Part shown: positions 27,137 to 34,024 of the stretch, piece by piece
Layout of the letters: each line of letters begins with the position of its first letter
How positions within the stretch are numbered: position 1 is the first letter of the stretch
Assembly: GCA_002256985.1 (NCBI GenBank)
Contig: NCGO01000001.1
Span: 496,001-560,000 of the forward strand
Direction: 5' to 3'
Length of the DNA: 64,000 bases
Origin: Novosphingobium sp. 28-62-57
GTDB taxonomy: Bacteria; Pseudomonadota; Alphaproteobacteria; Sphingomonadales; Sphingomonadaceae
The notes under the pieces: generated by a model
Databases searched by the model: none
Seen by the model: the letters and a program-made list of their open reading frames with translations, nothing else
Told to the model about the DNA's origin: nothing
Translations under genes and position numbers: made by a program

Positions 27137-28384
27137 ATGTCTCAGTTGTCCGTTCTCGAACGTCTCGAAATCCTTGCCGATGCTGCCAAGTATGATGCTT
27201 CGTGCGCATCATCCGGCACTGCCAAGCGCAACAGCAAGGGTGGAAAAGGCATCGGATCGACCGAGGGCATGGGCATTTGCCATGCCTATGCGCCCGATGG
27301 CCGCTGCATTTCGCTGCTCAAGATCCTGTTGACCAATCACTGCGTGTTCGATTGCCATTACTGCATCAACCGCAAAAGCTCAAACACCCGCCGCGCGCGC
27401 TTCACCCCGCAGGAAGTGGTGGACCTGACGCTGTCGTTCTACCGCCGCAATTATATCGAGGGGCTGTTCCTGTCCTCAGGCATCATCAAAAGCGCCAGTC
27501 ACACGATGGAACAGTTGATAGAAGTCGCCCGTATCCTGCGGGAAGAACACGATTTCCGCGGCTACATCCACCTCAAGACCATTCCCGAGGCAGATCCCGA
27601 ACTGGTTGCGCAAGCCGGGCTCTATGCCGATCGCGTCTCGATCAATGTCGAACTGCCCACGGTGGCGGGCCTCACCCGCCTTGCGCCCGACAAGTCCGCG
27701 CCGCAGATCGAAGGCGCAATGGGGTCGCTGAAAGAGGCCATCGTCGAAGCCAAGGACGCCCGCAAGCGCTTCCGCAACGCGCCGAAATTCGCGCCCGCCG
27801 GGCAGTCGACGCAGATGATCGTGGGCGCAGATGCCGCCACCGATTCCGATATCGTCGGCCGCGCCAGCACGCTTTACGGCAACTTCGGCCTGCGCCGCGT
27901 CTATTACTCGGCCTTCAGCCCGATCCCCGATGCCAGCGCGGTCCTGCCTTTGAAGCGCCCGCCCTTGATGCGCGAACACCGGCTCTATCAGTCCGACTGG
28001 CTGATGCGCTTCTATGGCTATGCTCCGCACGAGGTGCAGCAGGCTGCCGGGGCCGACGGCATGTTGCCGCTGGATATAGACCCCAAGCTCGCCTGGGCGC
28101 TGCGCTTCCGCGGCGATTTTCCTGTCGATGTAAACCGCGCTCCGCGTGAGAAACTGCTGCGCGTGCCGGGGCTGGGGGTGAAGGCGGTCAACGCGATTGT
28201 CGCTGCGCGCCGCCAGCGCCGCCTGCGTCTGGCCGATGTCGGCAAACTCACCGTCTCGATCACCAAAGTGCGCCCGTTCATCATCGCCGAAGACTGGCGG
28301 CCGGTGCTGCTGACTGATCGCACGGATCTGCAAAGCCTGATCGCGCCTGCAGCACGCCCGGCGCAGATGGAATTGTTTGCATGA
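27137..28384 (+). CDS. Putative DNA modification/repair radical SAM protein
   Basis: A 415-aa radical SAM protein of the family described as putative DNA modification/repair (TIGR03916 type). The cluster motif CVFDCHYC is near residue 75; the N-terminal block KYDASCASSGT and ICHAYAPDGRC adds further cysteines. The C-terminal 70 residues hold a helix-hairpin-helix (LLRVPGLGVKAVNAIVAARRQ) for DNA binding. It overlaps the UdgX gene by four bases (ATGA), a pairing usual for this family. Reaction is unknown; photoproduct or base repair is an inference. It is the first gene behind the internal LexA box and begins almost leaderless. Confidence 0.9.
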   Translation: MSQLSVLERLEILADAAKYDASCASSGTAKRNSKGGKGIGSTEGMGICHAYAPDGRCISLLKILLTNHCVFDCHYCINRKSSNTRRARFTPQEVVDLTLSFYRRNYIEGLFLSSGIIKSASHTMEQLIEVARILREEHDFRGYIHLKTIPEADPELVAQAGLYADRVSINVELPTVAGLTRLAPDKSAPQIEGAMGSLKEAIVEAKDARKRFRNAPKFAPAGQSTQMIVGADAATDSDIVGRASTLYGNFGLRRVYYSAFSPIPDASAVLPLKRPPLMREHRLYQSDWLMRFYGYAPHEVQQAAGADGMLPLDIDPKLAWALRFRGDFPVDVNRAPREKLLRVPGLGVKAVNAIVAARRQRRLRLADVGKLTVSITKVRPFIIAEDWRPVLLTDRTDLQSLIAPAARPAQMELFA

Positions 28385-29832
28385 CGCCGTTCCGCAGCAT
28401 GCGCCTGCCCGAAGCGTTCCGCATAACGCTTAGCGCGCCTGATGATTTCGAAGGCTGGCGTGATGCCGCGCGCCGGATGATCCGCGCCGATGTCCCACCC
28501 GACCGGATCACGTGGGAATCGCCTGCCGACCAGAGCGCTGACCTGTTCGCGCAAGGTGACCGCCGCCTGCCAGCGCAGCCCGCTGATGCCCCGCAGCCCC
28601 GCGCCTCGCGCGACTTCCTGCAACTTGCGCAAAGCGTCATCCTTCACTCTGATAGCACACGGTTTTCGCTGCTCTACCGCATGCTCTGGCGGCTCCAGTC
28701 CCGCCCGCGCCTGATGGAGGACAAGGCCGATGCCGACGTGCGCGCGATGGAGGACCTGGCCCGGAACGTGCGGCGCGATATTCACAAGATGCGTGCCTTC
28801 GTGCGCTTTCGGGTGATCGAAAGTGAAGCGGGCGATCACTACGTCGCGTGGTTTGAGCCGGACCATCACATCCTGCGCGCCAATGCCGGGTTCTTCGTGC
28901 GCCGTTTCACCACGATGCACTGGTCGATCCTCACCCCGCGCGGCACTTTGCATTGGGATGGCGAAGTCTTGCAGGAGGGGCCCCCCGCCACCCGCGCCGA
29001 TGCGCCATCGGGCGATCCGGTGGAGGCGCTGTGGCGCAAATACTATGCTTCCACCTTCAATCCGGCGCGGCTGAAGATCGGCGCTATGCTCAAGGAAATG
29101 CCCCGCCGTTACTGGAAGAACATGCCTGAAACCGCGCTGATCCCCGAACTGATCGCAGGCGCTCAGGCGCGCGAGGCGCAGATGGTGAAGGCGGGTGAGC
29201 AGGACTTTGGCGAGCAGCCACAAAGCCTTGCTGCCATTGCCGAGGCCATTCTCGCCTGCCGCCGCTGCGAGATGGGTTGCAATGGCACCCGCGCAGTCAT
29301 GGGCGAGGGACCCCAAGGGGCAGCGCTGATGATCGTGGGCGAACAGCCCGGCGATACCGAGGAAGCGCAGGGGAAACCCTTTGTGGGCCCTGCCGGACAA
29401 CTTCTGCGCGCACATCTGCAGAATGCCGGGATCGACATGGAGCAGGCCTATGTCACCAATGCGGTCAAGCACTTCAAGTTCGTGCCGCGTGGCAAACACC
29501 GCCTGCATCAGAACCCCACCGCCAAGGAAATCGACATCTGCCGCTGGTGGCTGGATGGCGAACGCGCGCTGGTGCGTCCGCGCCTTGTGCTGGCATTGGG
29601 AGCCAGCGCCGCGCGCAGCCTTCTGGGCAAGACGGTGAGCGTGCAGAAAGTGCGCGGAGAGCCACAGGTTCTGGCAGATGGCAGCGAATTGTGGATCACC
29701 ACGCACCCCAGCTACCTCTTGCGGCTCGAAGATCAATCCCGCGCCGAGGAAGAAGCCAAGTTTGCGAATGACTTGCGCAAGGTATCTACGCGTCTTTCGG
29801 AACTTTCCGGGCGTATAAGCACCGAAGGCTGA
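28381..29832 (+). CDS. DUF4130-UdgX fusion (uracil-DNA binding/glycosylase family)
   Basis: A 483-aa fusion. Residues ~1-260 match the DUF4130 domain found beside the radical SAM partner. Residues ~280-480 are a family 4-like uracil-DNA glycosylase of the UdgX type: cluster cysteines in CRRCEMGCNGT, motif GEQPGDTEEAQGKPFVGPAG, then NAVKHFKFVPRGKHRLH and THPSYLLRL. UdgX proteins have an inserted loop with KRRIH whose His traps uracil-DNA covalently; here the loop reads KHRLH, keeping the His and one basic residue. It should therefore bind uracil-containing DNA tightly, possibly covalently. It overlaps dnaE2 by one base. Confidence 0.88.
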   Translation: MTPFRSMRLPEAFRITLSAPDDFEGWRDAARRMIRADVPPDRITWESPADQSADLFAQGDRRLPAQPADAPQPRASRDFLQLAQSVILHSDSTRFSLLYRMLWRLQSRPRLMEDKADADVRAMEDLARNVRRDIHKMRAFVRFRVIESEAGDHYVAWFEPDHHILRANAGFFVRRFTTMHWSILTPRGTLHWDGEVLQEGPPATRADAPSGDPVEALWRKYYASTFNPARLKIGAMLKEMPRRYWKNMPETALIPELIAGAQAREAQMVKAGEQDFGEQPQSLAAIAEAILACRRCEMGCNGTRAVMGEGPQGAALMIVGEQPGDTEEAQGKPFVGPAGQLLRAHLQNAGIDMEQAYVTNAVKHFKFVPRGKHRLHQNPTAKEIDICRWWLDGERALVRPRLVLALGASAARSLLGKTVSVQKVRGEPQVLADGSELWITTHPSYLLRLEDQSRAEEEAKFANDLRKVSTRLSELSGRISTEG

Positions 29833-32800
29833 TGCCCGATCCGCCGCTTACACCGCCGCGCCGCCATGTCCTGCCGGTAGAAGGCGACCCGCCGCCGCCT
29901 GCGCCCTTCGTGGAACTGGGCCTTGCCAGTTGCTTTTCGTTCCTGCGCGGCGCGTCCGAGGCGGCGGCGCTGGTCGAGACCGCCCGCAGCCTTGGCTATG
30001 ATGCGCTGGGCATTGCCGATGCCAACACCATGGCGGGCGTGGTGCGTCTGCATACCGAGTCAGAATCCGCCCGCTTGCGCCCGATCATCGGATGCAGGAT
30101 CGAGACGGTCGAAGGGCTGGCTTTCCTTGCCTATCCGCAAGACCGTGCCGCCTATGGACGCCTGTGCCGCCTGATTTCGGCAGGCCGCATGTCGACGCTG
30201 GACGGGGAATGGCAAGCCAAGGGTGTGTGCGATATCGATCTGGCCCTGCTCGCCGCCCATGCCGAGGGCGTGCATCTGATCCTGATCCCGCCAACTGTTC
30301 TGGATCAAGTGCTTACAGTGGAAACTGAAAGCAATATCTACGCTTTTCCAGCGGGGGAAGGGGCACCTGCTCCACAGTCAGTCCACAGCCTGTCCCAGCC
30401 TTTTACAGAAGTTCTGCCCCGGCTTGTCCACAGGCTGCCCACCTTGCGCCACATCGCGGCGAGTTACCTTTACGTGGGCGACGATATCGCCCGGATCGAA
30501 CGGCTCGATGCTTTGGCCCGCGCCAATGGCCTGTCGCTGCTGGCCACCAATGACGTGCTCTATGCCACGCCCGACCGTCGCCCACTGCAGGATGTCATGA
30601 CGGCGATCCGTCACAAGACCACTGTCGCGGCGGCGGGCCATCTGCTGGAACCCAATGCTGAGCGGCACTTGAAATCGCCGGAAGAAATGGTGCGCCTGTT
30701 CCAGCGCTGGCCTCATGCCATCAAGGCGGCGCGCGATGTGGCCGATACCTGCTGCTTCAACTTGTCCGAATTGCGCTACGAATATCCGGAAGAAATCTGC
30801 CCCGATGGCCATGATCCGCAATCGTGGCTGGAGGACCGGACATGGGCTGGCGCTACAGAATTCTATGGCGGAGATGTGCCCGAAGCGGTCGCCGATACCT
30901 TGCGCCGGGAACTGGCCCTGATCGGCAAGCTGAACCTCGCAACTTACTTCCTGACCATCAAGGACATCGTTGATTTCGCGCGCAATTGTGATCCGCCGAT
31001 CCTGTGTCAGGGGCGTGGCTCGGCGGCCAATTCTGCCGTGTGTTTTTGCCTTGGCATCACGTCGGTGGACCCCGCCAAACATGCCTTGTTGTTCGACCGC
31101 TTTATCTCCGAAGAGCGCAAGGAACCCCCTGATATCGACGTGGATTTCGAGCATGAGCGGCGCGAGGAGGTCATCCAGTACATCTACCGCCGCTATAGCC
31201 GCGAGCGGGCGGGGCTCTGCGCCACGGTCATCCACTACCGCCCGCGCATGGCGATCCGCGAGGTGGGCAAGGCGATGGGCCTTTCCGAAGATGTGACCAG
31301 CGCGCTCGCTCGCACCGTCTGGGGCAGCTGGGGCAGCGAAGTGGGGGAGCGGAACGTCACCGAGAGCGGCCTGGACGGCACCGACCCGCACCTGAAGCGC
31401 GTGGTAAAGCTGGCCGAACAGATGATCGGGATGCCGCGCCATCTGTCGCAGCACGTTGGCGGCTTCATCCTGACGCAAGGCCCGCTGGTGGAGACGATTC
31501 CCATCGGCAACGGCGCGATGGCCGATCGCAGTTTCATTGAGTGGGACAAGGACGATATCGACGCGCTGGGCATCCTGAAGGTCGATGTGCTGGCGCTGGG
31601 CATGCTCACCTGCATCCGCAAGTGTCTGGATTTGCTGGGTGAACACCACGGTCGCACGCTGACGCTGGCCACAGTCCCGCGTGAGGACCCGGCGGTTTAC
31701 GACATGCTGTGCAAGGGCGATTCGCTGGGCGTGTTTCAGGTGGAAAGCCGCGCGCAGATGAACATGCTGCCACGCCTGCGCCCGCGCTGCTTTTATGACC
31801 TTGTGATCGAAGTGGCGATCGTGCGGCCGGGGCCGATTCAGGGCGATATGGTCCATCCTTACCTGAAGCGGCGGCGGGGAGAGGAGAAGGTGGAAATCCC
31901 TGCGCCCGGCCCGGAGCACGGCCCGCCGGACGAGCTTTCCTCGATCCTCGCCCGTACGCTGGGCGTGCCGATCTTTCAGGAGCAGGCGATGAAGATCGCG
32001 CTCGATGCGGCCAAATTCTCCAGCCTTGAAGCCAACCGGCTGCGCAAGGCCATGGCGACGTTCCGTTCACGCGGGATGGTGCACGAGCTTGAGGACATGA
32101 TGGTGGGGCGCATGGTGCAGCGCGGCTATGATCCCGATTTCGCAGCGCGCTGCTTCAACCAGATCAAGGGCTTTGGCGAATACGGCTTTCCCGAAAGCCA
32201 TGCCGCCAGCTTTGCGCATCTGGTCTATGTCTCGTCATGGCTGAAGTGCCATTATCCCGCGGCCTTTGCCTGCGCTCTGCTCAATTCGCAGCCGATGGGG
32301 TTCTATGCCCCGGCTCAGATCGTGCGCGATGCGGCGCAGCATGGGGTGGTGGTGCTGCCGGTGGATGTGAACCATTCGCACTGGGACTGCACTTTGGAAG
32401 ACGTGGATTCGCGCAGAGGCGCAGAGGCGCGGAGGGGATTGGATTCGCGCGGAGACGCGGAGACGCGGAGAAAGGAAGAAGAAGGGGAGGAGCCTGCGGC
32501 GCAGCCACTTTCATCACCTTCCTTCTTCTCCGCGTCTCCGCGGCTCCGCGTGAACCCTGAAACGCAGCCCCTCTGCGCCTCTGCGCCTCTGCGCGAACCC
32601 CAACTGGCGCTCCGCCTCGGCCTGCGGCAGATTGACGGTTTCCCCGAACACGCAGCCGCCATGCTTGTCGCTGCCCGCAGTGAAGACGGTCCTTTTACCG
32701 ATGCCGCCAGCCTCAAGGATCGCGCCGGGCTCTCACCCACACTTATCGAGCGCCTTGCCGCGGCCGATGCGCTCGGCTCGCTGGGCCTTTCGCGCAGGCA

Positions 32801-33473
32801 GGCGCTGTGGGATGCGCGCAGCCTGATTGCGCCCAAGGAACTGCCGCTGTTCGCCGCCATGACGGCACGGTCACAGGGCGAAGAGCGGCACCGTGCCGTG
32901 CTGCCGATGATGCCGCTGTCCGAAGAGGTCGTGGCCGATTACCAGACGCACCGGCTTTCGCTGAAAGCCCACCCCATGGCGTTTCTGCGGCCGATGCTGG
33001 GTGATCGCGGCTTTGTGCGCGCGGCAGACCTGCGCAATCACAAGTATCGCGCCACGGTGCAGGTGGCCGGTGTGGTGCTGGTGCGCCAGCGCCCCGGCAG
33101 CGCCAAGGGCGTGTGCTTCATCACGCTGGAGGACGAGACCGGGGTGGTGAACCTCGTGATCTGGCCCGATCTGTTGGAAAAGCAGCGCAAGGTCATCATG
33201 GGCGCGCGGCTGATGGAGGTGCGCGGAAGGGTGGAGTACGACGACGAAGTCATCCATGTCATCGCCACGCACCTGACCGATGCGAGCGCCAGCCTTGATG
33301 CGCTGTCCGATGCCGACCGCCTTGTCCCGCCAATCGCGCGGGCGGATGAATGCAACCGCCCAATCCCTGAACGCACTGGCTTCAGACAGGGCGGTTTTTC
33401 ACAAGCCGGTCCGGGCGCACGCACGCACCCCCGCGATGTGCGGATCATCCCCAAATCGCGCGATTTCCACTGA
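29832..33473 (+). CDS. dnaE2: Error-prone DNA polymerase DnaE2
   Basis: C-family polymerase for SOS mutagenesis together with ImuA and ImuB. The 1213-aa protein has a PHP-like N terminus (ELGLASCFSFLRGASEAAAL) that has lost key metal ligands, a palm with PDIDVDFEHERREEV (two catalytic Asp), finger and tandem HhH regions, and an OB fold (VQVAGVVLVRQRPGSAKGV, FITLEDETGVVNLVIWP). It is longer than usual because residues 859-923 are encoded by an in-frame palindromic repeat (32406-32600) between DCTLEDV and QLALRLGLRQI. Start at 29832 overlaps the UdgX stop by one base. It is probably SOS-induced through the box at 27120. Confidence 0.95.
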   Translation: MPDPPLTPPRRHVLPVEGDPPPPAPFVELGLASCFSFLRGASEAAALVETARSLGYDALGIADANTMAGVVRLHTESESARLRPIIGCRIETVEGLAFLAYPQDRAAYGRLCRLISAGRMSTLDGEWQAKGVCDIDLALLAAHAEGVHLILIPPTVLDQVLTVETESNIYAFPAGEGAPAPQSVHSLSQPFTEVLPRLVHRLPTLRHIAASYLYVGDDIARIERLDALARANGLSLLATNDVLYATPDRRPLQDVMTAIRHKTTVAAAGHLLEPNAERHLKSPEEMVRLFQRWPHAIKAARDVADTCCFNLSELRYEYPEEICPDGHDPQSWLEDRTWAGATEFYGGDVPEAVADTLRRELALIGKLNLATYFLTIKDIVDFARNCDPPILCQGRGSAANSAVCFCLGITSVDPAKHALLFDRFISEERKEPPDIDVDFEHERREEVIQYIYRRYSRERAGLCATVIHYRPRMAIREVGKAMGLSEDVTSALARTVWGSWGSEVGERNVTESGLDGTDPHLKRVVKLAEQMIGMPRHLSQHVGGFILTQGPLVETIPIGNGAMADRSFIEWDKDDIDALGILKVDVLALGMLTCIRKCLDLLGEHHGRTLTLATVPREDPAVYDMLCKGDSLGVFQVESRAQMNMLPRLRPRCFYDLVIEVAIVRPGPIQGDMVHPYLKRRRGEEKVEIPAPGPEHGPPDELSSILARTLGVPIFQEQAMKIALDAAKFSSLEANRLRKAMATFRSRGMVHELEDMMVGRMVQRGYDPDFAARCFNQIKGFGEYGFPESHAASFAHLVYVSSWLKCHYPAAFACALLNSQPMGFYAPAQIVRDAAQHGVVVLPVDVNHSHWDCTLEDVDSRRGAEARRGLDSRGDAETRRKEEEGEEPAAQPLSSPSFFSASPRLRVNPETQPLCASAPLREPQLALRLGLRQIDGFPEHAAAMLVAARSEDGPFTDAASLKDRAGLSPTLIERLAAADALGSLGLSRRQALWDARSLIAPKELPLFAAMTARSQGEERHRAVLPMMPLSEEVVADYQTHRLSLKAHPMAFLRPMLGDRGFVRAADLRNHKYRATVQVAGVVLVRQRPGSAKGVCFITLEDETGVVNLVIWPDLLEKQRKVIMGARLMEVRGRVEYDDEVIHVIATHLTDASASLDALSDADRLVPPIARADECNRPIPERTGFRQGGFSQAGPGARTHPRDVRIIPKSRDFH
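32406..32600. repeat. Nested palindromic element inserted in frame in dnaE2
   Basis: Outer arms GCGCAGAGGCGCAGAGGCG (from about 32411) and CGCCTCTGCGCCTCTGCGC (to about 32594) enclose inner arms GCGGAGACGCGGAGA...GGAAGAAG and CTTCTTCTCCGCGTCTCCGC. The block is 195 bp, exactly 65 codons, with no stop in the reading frame used. It encodes a low-complexity, Arg/Glu/Pro/Ser-rich stretch foreign to DnaE2. Similar GCGCAGAGGCGC sequences are known as intergenic palindromic repeats in sphingomonads; none other was found in this window. Confidence 0.88.
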
Positions 33474-33524
33474 ACCGACCCATCGCCACAATTGGGCCGC
33501 AACGCACCATTATCCGCCACCGGC

Positions 33525-34013
33525 ATGGATATCATCAGACTGGGGGCCGGCGATGCCGAGCGTTACGTCGCGCTGCGCAAGACCATACTGGAAAGTGAGG
33601 CGGCCAATTTCCGGTCGTCCAAAGAGGACAATGACAGAATAGCACTATCAGCCTGGCAAGAACGACTGGCGCATGACCACGTGTTTGTTGCAAGGCAGGT
33701 TGATGCGTGGCTTGCGGTTGGCGGGCTGACACGGATGACGGGCGGAAAGCTTGATCACAAAGGCCTTGTCTGGGGCATGTATGTCTCACCCGCCGCACGG
33801 GGTAACGGGGCAGCAGGGCAGATTCTGCACCATCTGGAACATGCCGCCCGGACGCTGGGTCTTCGTCTTCTGCAATTGACCGTGATGGCCGACAATCTGC
33901 GCGCGCGGCGCTTGTATGAACGCTACGGCTTCGAACTCTATGGAATCGAACCGGAATCGGTCAGGCGGGAAGATGGCTTTGCCGACGAAGCCCTGATGTG
34001 GAAACGTCTATAA
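33525..34013 (+). CDS. GNAT-family N-acetyltransferase
   Basis: A 162-aa acetyltransferase. The acetyl-CoA site is visible as VWGMYVSPAARGNGAAGQILHHLEHAA (motif A, here R-G-N-G-A-A), followed by the beta-5/alpha-4 region LQLTVMADNLRARRLYERYGFELYG, which closes the fold. The substrate (small molecule or protein N terminus) is not readable. It begins 51 bases after dnaE2 and is not obviously part of the SOS set. Start 33525 is preferred to 33492 because the latter extension has no similarity to the fold. Confidence 0.9.
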   Translation: MDIIRLGAGDAERYVALRKTILESEAANFRSSKEDNDRIALSAWQERLAHDHVFVARQVDAWLAVGGLTRMTGGKLDHKGLVWGMYVSPAARGNGAAGQILHHLEHAARTLGLRLLQLTVMADNLRARRLYERYGFELYGIEPESVRREDGFADEALMWKRL

Positions 34014-34024
34014 CCCACACAGCC

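Noticed and set aside
28018-29736. 572-codon open frame on the minus strand over the UdgX gene
   Set aside because: Antisense to conserved UdgX and radical SAM sequence; no independent support.
30378-31919. 513-codon open frame on the minus strand over dnaE2
   Set aside because: Antisense to conserved polymerase core; typical of GC-rich genomes.
32406-32600. CRISPR or tandem-repeat array in dnaE2
   Set aside because: Repeats are inverted and nested, without equal spacers; the reading frame goes through, so a palindromic element fits better.
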